A stretch of 64,000 nucleotides of DNA from Blastococcus mobilis (GTDB taxonomy: Bacteria; Actinomycetota; Actinomycetes; Mycobacteriales; Geodermatophilaceae). Positions 19,373 through 28,003 of this stretch are shown one piece after another. The translations under genes and the position numbers were made by a program. The stretch spans positions 225,400 to 289,399 of the forward strand of contig NZ_FZNO01000003.1 in assembly GCF_900188025.1 (NCBI RefSeq), in the 5' to 3' direction. The notes under the pieces were generated by a model. It was given only the letters and a program-made list of their open reading frames with translations. It ran no database searches and had not been told where the DNA came from. Numbering within the stretch: position 1 is the stretch's first letter; each line of letters starts with the position of its first letter.

Positions 19373-19393
19373 GCGCAGCACGACCAGCACGGC

Positions 19394-19429
19394 CAGCAGG
19401 GCCCCGGTGGATTTCACCGGGGCCTGCTG
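19394..19429 (+). terminator. Terminator of the ctaE-qcrCAB operon
   Basis: CAGCAGGGCCCCGGTG pairs with CACCGGGGCCTGCTG across a short loop, with one bulged G. It begins about 20 bases after the qcrB stop. No T run follows. Confidence 0.75.
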
Positions 19430-19449
19430 CTGTATCCGGAGCGGCCGCC

Positions 19450-19980
19450 GCAGCGCGGGGACGACCTGCACTCACTCCCCCGCATCGTGGAGCGTTCCGG
19501 GTGCCTCATGAGTTCTGCAGGACACCGGGAGCCGTAGGTCGACCTGAGGAGCCGCCGGCACCGTGCGCCCGCTGGCGCCTCGCCCCTAGCTCGGGCCTCG
19601 GACCGGACTCCGGCCCGCTCCCCAGCCGGTGGGCTCGGCCGCCGCGACGACACACGTCGCCCCTGTTCCGCCCCGGCGGGGGTGGCTCCGCGTCTCGGGG
19701 GCCCGCGAGGCGGATGCCGGGCGCACGGGACGGCGGGACGCGCGCCAGGAGCCGGGGGCCTTCACTCGCCCCGCGCGCCCCTCCCCCACGCGCGTTCGCG
19801 GGTGCGTCCCCAGGCATTGGTCGTGCTGGTCGTGCATCGCTCGCGGTGCTGCCCCCGCGATGCGCGTACACAACCGGCACCCGGTCCGGCTCCTTCTGGG
19901 CCGTTCCCCTGCTCGAGGCCCGCTGCAGAACTCCAGGAGCGCGAGGGATGCTCCAGGAGCGGGCCGCACGATGCCCTGAA
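19450..19980. other. Intergenic stretch with no recognisable gene
   Basis: About 530 bases of very GC-rich sequence between the qcrB and ctaF terminators. Several frames are open here, as expected from the composition, but none shows a recognisable domain or convincing start. A short direct repeat (CTCCAGGAGCG, twice, near 19935 and 19950) is the only structure I noticed. Confidence 0.4.
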
Positions 19981-19983
19981 CGA

Positions 19984-20022
19984 CCGAGGGCTCCTCCCGC
20001 GCGTTGCGGGAGGAGCCCTCGG
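19984..20022 (-). terminator. Perfect 17-bp hairpin downstream of ctaF
   Basis: CCGAGGGCTCCTCCCGC and its exact complement flank a five-base loop. It lies 16 bases beyond the ctaF stop and is the likely terminator of ctaC-ctaF. Confidence 0.8.
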
Positions 20023-20037
20023 TGGAGCGAGCTCGGA

Positions 20038-20442
20038 TCAGCTCTGCTGGGCGTTCTGCCCCACGTAGTACTCGAAGAGCAGGCCACCGATGGTGATCAG
20101 CAGTGCGGCACCGGCGATGAGGATCAGCCAGGAGTAGAAGAAGGCCAGCGCCAGGCCCATCAGCGCCGCCGAGGCCGCCAGGCCGAGGGGCCAGTAGCTC
20201 GCCGGGGGGAAGAAGCCCAGCTCGCCCGCGCCCTCGGCGATGTCGGCGTCCTTGCGGTCCTCCGGGCGGGCGTCGATGCGGCGGGAGACGAACCAGAAGA
20301 ACCCGCCGATCAGGCCGGTGAGGCCACCGGAGAGGAGGAGCGCCGTGGTCCCGATCGGCTCGCGCGACCACCAGCCGTACACCACGGCGGCGATGACGCA
20401 GAACAGCGCGATGATGTTGAAGATGAGCGCCTCGACCTTCAC
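20038..20442 (-). CDS. ctaF: Cytochrome c oxidase subunit IV
   Basis: Small actinobacterial oxidase subunit of 134 residues with four hydrophobic helices (FNIIALFCVIAAVVYGWW; ALLLSGGLTGLIGGFFWF; WPLGLAASAALMGLALAFF; ILIAGAALLITIGG). It lies 51 bases after ctaC on the same strand, the usual order in this phylum. A role in assembly or stability of the oxidase is known for the family. Confidence 0.93.
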   Translation of the reverse strand: MKVEALIFNIIALFCVIAAVVYGWWSREPIGTTALLLSGGLTGLIGGFFWFVSRRIDARPEDRKDADIAEGAGELGFFPPASYWPLGLAASAALMGLALAFFYSWLILIAGAALLITIGGLLFEYYVGQNAQQS

Positions 20443-20493
20443 GGCCGTGCCTCCTCGTGCGTCGGGACGATCAGGGGCGGGACGGGGCCGAAC

Positions 20494-21378
20494 TCAGCCA
20501 CCGGACTGCTGCTGGTTGATGTTCTTGTTCTGCAGCGCCTCGAACGGGGTGGTCGCCGAGGACAGCCCCGGCTGGCCGATCGCCTCCAGCGCGTCGTACG
20601 TGTCCAGCCCCGACTCACGGGCCTCGAGGTAGGCGTCGTAGTCCTCACCGGACACCGCGCGGACCTCGAAGTTCATGTACGCGTGGTACGTGCCGCACAG
20701 CTCGGCGCAGCGCCCGACGTAGGCGCCCTCCTCCTGGACGGTCACCTCGAAGACGTTGTCCCGGCCGTTCTCGTTGCCGGGGATGACGTCGAGCTTGAAG
20801 AGGAACTCGGGGACCCAGAACGAGTGGATGACGTCTGCGGAGGCCACCTCGAACCGGATGCTCCGGTCGGTCGGCACCACCAGGATCGGGATCTCGGAGC
20901 TGGTGCCGACGGTGTTGACCGGCTCGCCGTCCTCGCCCGTGGTCTCCGGGTACACGAACTGCCAGTTCCACTTGAAGGCGTTGACCGCGATCGTCTCGTC
21001 GGGGTCGTCGCTGCGCTCCATCACCCGGTTCTGCACGACCACCGTGTAGAAGAACAGCCCGGCGATGATCAGGAACGGCAGGATCGTGTAGACGATCTCC
21101 AGCGGCAGGTTGTACGCCGTCTGCTTCGGCAGCTCGTCGCTGCGCTTCCGGTGACGCACCACCGAGTAGAAGATCAGCCCCCAGACGGCGAAGCCGACGA
21201 CGAGTGCCGCGATGACCGAACCGGTCCACAGCTCCCGCATGGACTCGGACCGGTCGGTGATGCCGTCCGGCCAGCCGAACCGCCAGAACTCGTTGTTCGG
21301 CATCTCACATCCGGTGAGGGTCACGACCCCCAGGAGACCGAGCGCGGCCAGCCGCGCGAGCCTGTTGCCTCGAGCCAC
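20494..21378 (-). CDS. ctaC: Cytochrome c oxidase subunit II
   Basis: Carries the CuA centre that receives electrons from cytochrome c. The 294-residue protein has a lipoprotein signal with lipobox LTGC near residue 24, two transmembrane helices (near residues 50 and 95), an aromatic strand FKWNWQFVYPE and the CuA ligands in HSFW and CAELCGTYHAYM. I start it at the GTG at 21378, behind GAGGAGG, which gives a normal lipoprotein signal. It diverges from the small membrane protein gene and asnB. Confidence 0.95.
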   Translation of the reverse strand: MARGNRLARLAALGLLGVVTLTGCEMPNNEFWRFGWPDGITDRSESMRELWTGSVIAALVVGFAVWGLIFYSVVRHRKRSDELPKQTAYNLPLEIVYTILPFLIIAGLFFYTVVVQNRVMERSDDPDETIAVNAFKWNWQFVYPETTGEDGEPVNTVGTSSEIPILVVPTDRSIRFEVASADVIHSFWVPEFLFKLDVIPGNENGRDNVFEVTVQEEGAYVGRCAELCGTYHAYMNFEVRAVSGEDYDAYLEARESGLDTYDALEAIGQPGLSSATTPFEALQNKNINQQQSGG

Positions 21379-21663
21379 TGCTCGCTGCCTCCTCGTCCTC
21401 CGTCCGGCTGCCCGGACGGTCCGTCCAGCGGGGCGCCCGCCGGTTCTGGCGGACGGCATCCTCGCCGATCACAGTGTGGGCCGAGACTAGCCGACACCGC
21501 TCGGCGGCCGAGCACCGGAGACACCGCCCCGGCGGGTCGCAGGGGTGGGAGTCGGCCGGGACCCGATCTGGTCCCGCATGCGACCGGAGGACTGCGCCGG
21601 GCGCCGGCGTGCGGCGGCACGAGGTCGGCCGGCACCCCGCCACCGACGGTTACAGTCAGGAGT

Positions 21664-22032
21664 GTGTTCTCCCGGCTGCTGACCCCCAAGTGGGTGCTGC
21701 TGCACCTGCTCGTGGCGGTCCTCTTCGTGGCCACCTTCTTCCTCGGCTACTGGCAGCTGACCAAGGCCGAGGCCGGCGGCGGCGCCGTCAACTGGAGCTA
21801 CGCCCTGCAGTGGCCTCTGTACGGCTTCATGGGCCTGTGGTTCTACCTGCGCATGGTCAAGCTGGAGCTGAACCGCGACCCGGACGAGGACGCCCCCGGG
21901 GCGGCGGTCGTGCTCTACCAGCGCCCCCGCATCGACACGTCAGGAGATCCCGAACTGGCCGCCTACAACGCCTATCTCGCCGAGCTCAACGAGCGCGCCC
22001 TCGGCCAGCGGAGCTCCGGCAATGGCCGGTGA
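21664..22032 (+). CDS. Conserved actinobacterial membrane protein
   Basis: Protein of 122 residues with two hydrophobic helices (WVLLHLLVAVLFVATFFLGYWQ and WSYALQWPLYGFMGLWFYL) and a hydrophilic C-terminus. The N-terminal PKWxxLHLL...GYWQ pattern recalls SURF1 oxidase-assembly factors, and it lies beside ctaC, but a SURF1 assignment is not secure. The GTG at 21664 lies seven bases after TACAGT, so it may be leaderless. Its end overlaps the DUF3817 gene by 11 bases. Confidence 0.8.
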   Translation: MFSRLLTPKWVLLHLLVAVLFVATFFLGYWQLTKAEAGGGAVNWSYALQWPLYGFMGLWFYLRMVKLELNRDPDEDAPGAAVVLYQRPRIDTSGDPELAAYNAYLAELNERALGQRSSGNGR

Positions 22033-22372
22033 CCGGGTGGCGCCGGCGCGCGACTCCGAGCAGGCGATCGCCGCGGCACTCCAGCGCTATCGCGTCATGG
22101 CCAACGTCGTCGGGGTTCTGCTGATCCTCCTGATCGTCGTCGCCGTCCCGCTGAAGTACCTGGCCGGGATGCCGACACCGGTCACGATCCTCGGCACCGC
22201 CCATGGCTGGCTCTACGCGCTCTTCTTCCTGTCCGCCGTCGACCTGGCGCTTCGGGCGAAGTGGAGCCTCAAGGGATCGATCGTCACGCTGGTCGCCGGA
22301 ACCATCCCGTTCCTCTCCTTCGTCGCCGAGCGCACGGTCACACGCAAGATGCGGGTCGGCGAGCGCGTGTGA
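22022..22372 (+). CDS. DUF3817-family membrane protein
   Basis: Protein of 116 residues with three hydrophobic helices (VMANVVGVLLILLIVVAVPLKYL; TAHGWLYALFFLSAVDLAL; GSIVTLVAGTIPFLSFVAERT). The HGW and ERT segments are family landmarks. It overlaps the preceding membrane-protein gene, which suggests co-translation. Function unknown. Confidence 0.88.
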   Translation: MAGDRVAPARDSEQAIAAALQRYRVMANVVGVLLILLIVVAVPLKYLAGMPTPVTILGTAHGWLYALFFLSAVDLALRAKWSLKGSIVTLVAGTIPFLSFVAERTVTRKMRVGERV

Positions 22373-22465
22373 CGCAGGCCCCGTCCCGGCCGCTGCGTGT
22401 CTCCCCCACCCCTGAGCACCTCCCGAACTCTTGAGCCCCTCCCCGATCCCGAGGACCTGCGCCTG

Positions 22466-24397
22466 ATGTGTGGCCTGCTCGCCTATTTCTCCACCGACGC
22501 CGACCGGGTCGACGACGTCACGGTCGCCGACGTGCGGCAAGCACAGCACTGCATGCGCCACCGCGGCCCTGACGAGAACGAGGCCTGGTGGGACGACCGG
22601 GCGGTCTTCGGATTCAACCGGCTGTCCTTCATCGACATCGAGAACAGCCACCAGCCGATGCCGTACGCGGACGGCCGGTACCGGATCGTCTTCAACGGTG
22701 AGATCTACAACTACCTGGAGCTGCGGGCCGAACTGGCCGCCGCCGGGGCCACGTTCGCGACCGAAGGCGACACCGAGGCGATCGTCGCCGGCTACCACCT
22801 GTGGGGCGAGGACGTCGTCCTGAAGCTGCGTGGCATGTTCGCGTTCGTCATCTGGGACACCCACACACAGACCGTGTTCGGCGCCCGGGACCCCTTCGGC
22901 ATCAAGCCGCTCTTCACCGCTCGCCTCGCCGACGGCGGGATCGTCTTCGGCTCCGAGAAGAAGGCGTTGCTGGAGCTGCTCGGTGGCACCAAGGGCGCCG
23001 GCGGTGTGGATGCCGCGTCACTGCAGCACTACCTGACCCTCCAGTACGTCCCCGAGCCCGCGACGCTGCACGCGGGCATCCGCCGCATCGAGAGCGGGAC
23101 CAGCTTCACGGTCGCGGACGGCGAGCTGCGGACGACCCGCTACTTCCATCCCACGTTCCCGATCCGGCCGGTCGCCAAGGACGAGGAGCAGGCGCTCTAC
23201 GACCGGATCGCCGACGTGCTCGACGACTCGGTGCGGATGCACATGCGGGCCGACGTCACGGTGGGCTCGTTCCTGTCCGGCGGCATCGACTCGACCGCCA
23301 TCGCGGCGCTCGCCAAGCGCTACAACCCGAAGCTGCTGACCTTCACGACCGGGTTCGAGCGTGCGGGCTTCTCCGAGATCGACGTCGCGGCCGAGTCCGC
23401 GGCGGCGATCGGCGTCGAGCACATCACCAAGGTGGTGACGCCGGACGAGTTCGCCGACGCCATCCCCCTGGTGGTCTGGTACCTCGACGACCCGGTCGCC
23501 GACCCCGCGCTCGTGCCGCTGTACTTCATCGCCCGCGAGGCGCGGAAGCACGTGAAGGTCGTGCTGTCGGGTGAGGGCGCCGACGAGCTGTTCGGCGGCT
23601 ACAACATCTACCGCGAGCCACTGTCACTGGCCGCGTTCGAGAAGCTGCCGACCGGCGTCCGCCGCGCTCTCGGCAGGCTCTCCACGCGGCTGCCGGACGG
23701 CATGCGCGGCAAGGACCTGCTGCGCCGCGGCTCAATCCCGCTGGAGCAGCGGTACTACGGCAACGCGCGGATCTTCCGCGACGACGAGCTGGGCTTCCTG
23801 GAGCGCCGGGATCCGGACCTCTCGCACGTGGCCGTCACCGCCGAGCTCTACCGGCGCACCCGGGCCGCCGGCTACGACGACGTGACGGCGATGCAGTACG
23901 TGGACCTGTTCACCTGGCTGCGGGGGGACATCCTCGTCAAGGCCGACAAGATGACGATGGCGAACTCGCTCGAGCTGCGGGTGCCCTTCCTCGACCCGGA
24001 GGTCTTCAGGGTCGCGAGCACGCTCCCGGTCGACCAGCGGGTGACCAAGGAGACGACGAAGTACGCCCTCCGGCGGGCGCTCGAGCAGATCGTGCCCCCG
24101 CACGTGCTCAACCGCCGCAAGCTCGGGTTCCCGGTCCCCACCCGTCACTGGCTCGCCGAGCAGCTGCACGACTGGGCCCGGCAGGTCATCGAGGAGAGCC
24201 AGACCGAGGAGTGGCTGGACAAGCAGCAGGTGCTGGCCATGTTGGCCGCGCACCGGGACAACCAGCGCAACGGCTCCGCGGTGGACTACTCGCGCAAGCT
24301 CTGGACGCTGCTCGTCTTCATGGTGTGGCACGGCATCTTCGTCGAGGAGCGGATCAAGCCGGTCATCCCGGAGACGGTCTACCCCGTTCGGCTGTGA
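22466..24397 (+). CDS. asnB: Asparagine synthetase (glutamine-hydrolysing)
   Basis: Makes asparagine, or amidates a related acceptor, using glutamine and ATP. I start it at the ATG at 22466 because the next codon is the catalytic Cys (MCGLLAYF), which must be N-terminal after Met removal. The glutaminase domain shows MRHRGPDENE and FNGEIYNYLELR. The synthetase domain has the pyrophosphate loop SFLSGGIDST near residue 270 and LSGEGADELFGGY near residue 370. At 643 residues it belongs to the AsnB2-like group found beside ctaC in actinobacteria. The stop codon is part of a tandem repeat. Confidence 0.93.
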   Translation: MCGLLAYFSTDADRVDDVTVADVRQAQHCMRHRGPDENEAWWDDRAVFGFNRLSFIDIENSHQPMPYADGRYRIVFNGEIYNYLELRAELAAAGATFATEGDTEAIVAGYHLWGEDVVLKLRGMFAFVIWDTHTQTVFGARDPFGIKPLFTARLADGGIVFGSEKKALLELLGGTKGAGGVDAASLQHYLTLQYVPEPATLHAGIRRIESGTSFTVADGELRTTRYFHPTFPIRPVAKDEEQALYDRIADVLDDSVRMHMRADVTVGSFLSGGIDSTAIAALAKRYNPKLLTFTTGFERAGFSEIDVAAESAAAIGVEHITKVVTPDEFADAIPLVVWYLDDPVADPALVPLYFIAREARKHVKVVLSGEGADELFGGYNIYREPLSLAAFEKLPTGVRRALGRLSTRLPDGMRGKDLLRRGSIPLEQRYYGNARIFRDDELGFLERRDPDLSHVAVTAELYRRTRAAGYDDVTAMQYVDLFTWLRGDILVKADKMTMANSLELRVPFLDPEVFRVASTLPVDQRVTKETTKYALRRALEQIVPPHVLNRRKLGFPVPTRHWLAEQLHDWARQVIEESQTEEWLDKQQVLAMLAAHRDNQRNGSAVDYSRKLWTLLVFMVWHGIFVEERIKPVIPETVYPVRL

Positions 24398-24515
24398 CAT
24401 GGCGGTCCGCCGGACCGCACCGTCATGACATGGCGGTCCGCCGGACCGCACCGTCATGACATGGCGGTCCGCCGGACCGCACCGTCATGACATGGCGGTC
24501 CTCCGGACCGCACCG
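24395..24515 (+). repeat. Four tandem 31-bp repeats, each a hairpin
   Basis: Copies begin at 24395, 24426, 24457 and 24488. Each starts TGACATGG, contains the near-palindrome GCGGTCCGCCGGACCGC and ends CACCGTCA. Copies 1-3 are identical and copy 4 has a changed loop base (GGTCCTCCGGACC) and a different end. The first TGA is the asnB stop codon. There are no spacers, so this is not a CRISPR array. Confidence 0.9.
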
Positions 24516-24609
24516 CGACCGGTTGCCGTCCCCCTGCCGTGTCGAGCCGCTTCGTCGCTCCTTGCGGAGACCCTCCGGGCTTCCACTCGTCACGACCCCT
24601 GAACGCGAC

Positions 24610-24642
24610 AGAGCCCGGCACCTCGGAAAGGTGCCGGGCTCT
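24610..24642. terminator. Perfect 14-bp hairpin between asnB and erpA
   Basis: AGAGCCCGGCACCT and its exact complement flank a five-base loop (cggaa). It lies between convergent genes and could serve both. Confidence 0.8.
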
Positions 24643-24659
24643 GCCGGGAGAGTCCTACC

Positions 24660-25031
24660 TCAGCTGAAGCTGTCCCCGCAGGCGCAGGAGCTGCCCGCGT
24701 TGGGGTTGTCGATCGTGAAGCCCTGCTTCTCGATGGTGTCGACGAAGTCGATCGTCGCGCCGCCGAGGTACGGCCCGCTCATGCGGTCGACGATGACCTC
24801 GACGCCGCCGAACTCGTAGGTCTGGTCGCCGTCGAGGAACCGCTCGTCGAAGAACAGCTGGTACCGCAGACCCGAGCAACCGCCGGGCTGGACGGCGATG
24901 CGGAGCCGGAGGTCATCGCGGCCCTCCTGGTCCAGCAGCGCCTTGACCTTCGCGGCCGCGGGGTCGCTCAACACGACGCCGGTGACGCTCGGGGCCCCGC
25001 CGTCGAGGGTCGTGGTGTCCTGCACCGACAT
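24660..25031 (-). CDS. erpA: Iron-sulfur cluster insertion protein (HesB/IscA family)
   Basis: Delivers Fe-S clusters to apoproteins. The 123-residue protein has the three conserved cysteines: GGCSGLRYQ near residue 52 and SSCACGDSF at the C-terminus. The ATG at 25031 follows GGGAGG. It is the only A-type carrier in the window and could serve LipA and QcrA. Confidence 0.93.
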   Translation of the reverse strand: MSVQDTTTLDGGAPSVTGVVLSDPAAAKVKALLDQEGRDDLRLRIAVQPGGCSGLRYQLFFDERFLDGDQTYEFGGVEVIVDRMSGPYLGGATIDFVDTIEKQGFTIDNPNAGSSCACGDSFS

Positions 25032-25183
25032 GTGTGTCCTCCCAGATCCGATGTGCCCGCTACGGCACGTACTGCACGGGACCAACACCGCCGCAGCGGT
25101 GCCTCTTCCCTGCCGCCCACCACTGTACGGCGCCGCAGGCGAGTTCCCCGGTCTCCTTCCCCACACACGTAGACTTCGAGCCC

Positions 25184-25792
25184 GTGAAGCTCCGCCTGCC
25201 CGGCCGCCGCGACCGCGCCGAGACGACCGACACCCCCGCCTCGGCCGAACTCACCGAGCAGCTGGTGCGCACGTCCGGGAAGGGCCGGCCCACCCCCAAG
25301 CGCAGCGAGGCGCAGGGGCGCCGTCCCGGTCCCCCGCCCCCGCCGCCCACCACCCGCAAAGAGGCCTACAAGCGGATGCGCGAGCAGCAGGCCACCCGAC
25401 GGGCCGAGGCCCGCCAGGGAGCCGCCCGCGGCGACGACGCCTACCTGCCCGCCCGGGACCGCGGCCCGGTGCGCAAGCTGGTGCGCGACATCGTGGACGC
25501 CCGGCGCAACGTCGGCAGCTTCTTCCTCGCCATCGCCGGTGTGGCGCTGATCGGGACGGTCGTGCCCAGTCTCGTCGTCCGCAACTACGCGAGCTTCCTG
25601 CTCTTCGGCTTCTTCCTGTTGCTGATCGTCGACTCGGTGGTCCTCGGCCGCCGGATCAAGCGCAAGGTCACCGAGCGCTTCCCGGAGACGCAGAAGACCC
25701 GCGGTCTGGCGTGGTACGGCATCAGCCGGGCGACCATGATCCGCCGCTGGCGCTTCCCGAAGCCCGACGTCCCCCTGGGCGCCGACGTCTGA
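25184..25792 (+). CDS. DUF3043-family membrane protein
   Basis: Protein of 202 residues with a charged, Pro-rich N-terminus (about 100 residues, with KRSEAQGRRPGPPPPPP) and two hydrophobic helices (GSFFLAIAGVALIGTVV and FLLFGFFLLLIVDSVVL), ending in a basic tail. The pattern fits DUF3043. The GTG at 25184 lies eight bases after TAGACT and lacks a ribosome site, so it is probably leaderless. Function unknown. Confidence 0.85.
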   Translation: MKLRLPGRRDRAETTDTPASAELTEQLVRTSGKGRPTPKRSEAQGRRPGPPPPPPTTRKEAYKRMREQQATRRAEARQGAARGDDAYLPARDRGPVRKLVRDIVDARRNVGSFFLAIAGVALIGTVVPSLVVRNYASFLLFGFFLLLIVDSVVLGRRIKRKVTERFPETQKTRGLAWYGISRATMIRRWRFPKPDVPLGADV

Positions 25793-25850
25793 GGAAGGAC
25801 CCCGTCCTCCCCACCCCTCGCAAGCTCGGGGCGGTCCCCTGGACGGGGCC
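25793..25850 (+). repeat. Intergenic palindromic repeat, copy 4, abutting a gene's 5' end
   Basis: Begins directly after the DUF3043 stop: AGGAAGGACCCCG, CCACCCCTCGCAAGCTCGGGG core, then CCCTGGACGGGGCC. The frame of the MBL-fold protein is open through it, see the next entry. Confidence 0.65.
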
Positions 25851-25990
25851 ACCGCCACTGCCCGTGCGAGTCCTGCAGCGACGCCCGCCGGCGCGGTGAG
25901 CAGCGGGGGCCGACGTCCGCCCTGGTCGACGGCGCCCTCCTGCTCGACCTCGCCCCGGGCCTGCCGCCCGATGGCGTCTTCCTCGGGGGC

Positions 25991-26614
25991 GTGCACACGA
26001 TCCTCGTCACGCACGCCCACCCCGACCACTGCTCGCCGTTCGCCCTGCTCTGGCGGCACTGGGCGCGTCCGACCGCACCGCTCACGGTCGTGGGACCCGC
26101 ACCGGTCCTCAAGGAGTGCCGCCCGTGGCTGGCGCCCGACGACCCGGTGCGGCTCACCGAGGTCGCGCCGGGTGACGCCCTCCGCTCCGGGGAGCACCTC
26201 GTCCGCATGCTGGCCGCGGACCATGAGGTGCCCTCGGTGCTCTACGACGTCACCGGCCGGGACGGCGAGCGGCTGCTGTACGCCACCGACACCGGTCCCC
26301 TGCCGGCCGCGACGGTGGAGGCGACTCGCGGAGCGGCCTACGACCTCGTCCTCCTGGAGCAGACCTTCGGCGACGTCCTGGACCACGGCACGTCGCACCT
26401 GGACCTCGCGACGTTCCCCGAGCAGCTGGCCCGGCTGCGCGCCGTCGGCGCCGTCACCGCGGACACCGACGTCGTCGCCGTGCACCTGGGCCATCACAAT
26501 CCGCCGGCCCCGGAGCTGGCCCGGCGGCTGGCCGCACACGGAGCCCGGACGGTGGTGGACGGGACGTCCCTGACCGTCCGGGCCGGACGAGCGGCCCTCC
26601 CCCGCGGCGCCTAA
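25991..26614 (+). CDS. MBL-fold metallohydrolase, N-terminus lost or start unclear
   Basis: The metallo-beta-lactamase motif VTHAHPDHCSPF is intact and later ligands (ATDTGPL, VHLGHHNPP) are present. The first usable start is the GTG at 25991, just before the HxHxDH motif, giving 207 residues. The same frame stays open upstream to 25793 and encodes HRHCPCESCSDARRRGEQRG followed by PTSALVDGALLLDLAPG, which is the normal N-terminal part of this family (CxC..C plus the first strands). No ATG, GTG or TTG exists there; the region that should hold the start is occupied by repeat copy 4. The gene is therefore either 5'-truncated or begins at a rare codon. Confidence 0.6.
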   Translation: MHTILVTHAHPDHCSPFALLWRHWARPTAPLTVVGPAPVLKECRPWLAPDDPVRLTEVAPGDALRSGEHLVRMLAADHEVPSVLYDVTGRDGERLLYATDTGPLPAATVEATRGAAYDLVLLEQTFGDVLDHGTSHLDLATFPEQLARLRAVGAVTADTDVVAVHLGHHNPPAPELARRLAAHGARTVVDGTSLTVRAGRAALPRGA

Positions 26615-26625
26615 CGTCGCGGCAC

Positions 26626-27609
26626 GTGGACTTTCGACGCCTCGGCCGCTCCGGCCTGAACACCTCCGAGATCGCCTACGGCAACTGGCTCACCCACGGT
26701 GGCCAGGTGGAGGAGGACGCCGCCTTCGCCTGCGTGCGGGCCGCCCTCGATGCCGGCATCACCACCTTCGACACCGCAGACGTCTACGCAGGCACCCGCG
26801 CGGAGGCCGTGCTCGGTCGCGCCCTGGAGGGCCAGCGACGGTCCTCCTACGAGTTGTTCACCAAGGTCTACTGGCCGACCGGCCCGGGACACAACGACCG
26901 CGGCCTGTCCCGCAAGCACATCATCGAGAGCTGCCACGCCTCCCTCGAGCGGCTGAAGACCGACTACGTCGACCTCTACCAGGCCCACCGCTACGACACG
27001 ACGGTTCCGCTCGAGGAGACGATGACCGCGTTCGCCGACCTCGTGCGGGCGGGCAAGGCGCTCTACATCGGCGTCTCGGAGTGGAACGCCGAGCAGATCG
27101 CCGCCGGTGCGGCCCTGGCCCGCGAGCTCGACATCCAGCTGATCAGCAACCAGCCCCAGTACTCGATGCTCTGGCGGGTCATCGAGTCCGAGGTCGTCCC
27201 GACCTCGGAGAAGGAGGGGCTGTCGCAGATCGTCTGGTCCCCGCTGGCCCAGGGCGTGCTGACCGGCAAGTACCACCCCGGTCAGCAGCCACCGGCCGAC
27301 AGCCGCGCCGGGCACGCCGAGGCCGGCAACTCGATGCGCAGATTCCTGCGTGACGACATCCTGACCCGCGTCCAGGACCTCCGGCCGATCGCCGGGGACC
27401 TGGGGCTGTCGATGGCCCAGCTGGCGATCGCCTGGGTGCTGCAGAACCAGAACGTCGCCGCCGCGATCATCGGCGCCACCCGGCCCGAACAGGTGCAGGA
27501 CAACGTCGAGGCCGCCGGGGTCCGGCTCGACGCCGACGTCCTCCAGCGGATCGACGAGGTGCTCGGCGACGCCGTCGAGTGCGACCCGGCCAAGACGGCC
27601 CGAGGCTGA
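26626..27609 (+). CDS. Aldo/keto reductase
   Basis: NADPH-dependent oxidoreductase of 327 residues close to the Kv-beta/YghZ-like group. The catalytic Asp and Tyr are in FDTADVYAG near residue 50, with the Lys in ELFTKVYWP and the His in YQAHRYD. The C-terminal cofactor site is IIGATRPEQVQDN. TAACGT lies eight bases before the GTG, so a leaderless start is likely. Substrate unknown. Confidence 0.9.
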   Translation: MDFRRLGRSGLNTSEIAYGNWLTHGGQVEEDAAFACVRAALDAGITTFDTADVYAGTRAEAVLGRALEGQRRSSYELFTKVYWPTGPGHNDRGLSRKHIIESCHASLERLKTDYVDLYQAHRYDTTVPLEETMTAFADLVRAGKALYIGVSEWNAEQIAAGAALARELDIQLISNQPQYSMLWRVIESEVVPTSEKEGLSQIVWSPLAQGVLTGKYHPGQQPPADSRAGHAEAGNSMRRFLRDDILTRVQDLRPIAGDLGLSMAQLAIAWVLQNQNVAAAIIGATRPEQVQDNVEAAGVRLDADVLQRIDEVLGDAVECDPAKTARG

Positions 27610-27668
27610 GGAAGGCTCCCTCCCGGGCATCCTGCGCACGCTCGGGGACGCCCGGGAGGCAGCCGACG
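27610..27668 (+). repeat. Possible diverged copy of the intergenic palindromic repeat
   Basis: Begins AGGAAGGCTCCCTCCCGGG like the forward copies and keeps a central GCACGCTCGGGG, but the arms differ. Membership in the family is uncertain. Confidence 0.35.
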
Positions 27669-27684
27669 GAGCCCTCGGCTCCGC

Positions 27685-27897
27685 TCAGGGAGCAGCGAGG
27701 CCCATCGGGCCGTAGACCTCGTCGTCGCCGTCGAAGAGGGTCACCGTGGCGACCCCCTTGTCGAGCAGCTCGCGCCAGTTCTCCCCGAGCCAGGACTCCG
27801 CGTCGCCCTGGTTGTCGGCGCCCGGCACCTCCACCCCGATCGAGGAGGGCTGGACGGCCGCTCCGGAGGAGTCCTCGAGTCGCCAGTGCCAGGTCAT
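27685..27897 (-). CDS. Small conserved actinobacterial protein
   Basis: Protein of 70 residues beginning MTWHWRLEDSSG, with DAESWLGENWRELLDKGV in the middle and EVYGPMGL at the end. I recall similar short proteins throughout actinobacteria but no function. The composition is acidic and no membrane segment is seen. Confidence 0.7.
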   Translation of the reverse strand: MTWHWRLEDSSGAAVQPSSIGVEVPGADNQGDAESWLGENWRELLDKGVATVTLFDGDDEVYGPMGLAAP

Positions 27898-28003
27898 GGC
27901 AGGCAGGTTAGTGATCGATCCGGAGGTGCCGTGACCCATCAGCCGGTTACGGCCGCGCGAGCCGGGGCATGGGAGTCCATCGACCCGTCCAGCCGGAGGA
28001 CCG

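Noticed and set aside
19501..21660. Very long open frame running through the ctaF-ctaC region on the plus strand
   Set aside because: It is antisense to two clear oxidase genes and has the Arg/Ala/Gly-rich composition of a shadow frame in high-GC DNA; only its last 122 codons are a real gene.
24395..24515. CRISPR array
   Set aside because: Repeats touch each other; there are no spacers.
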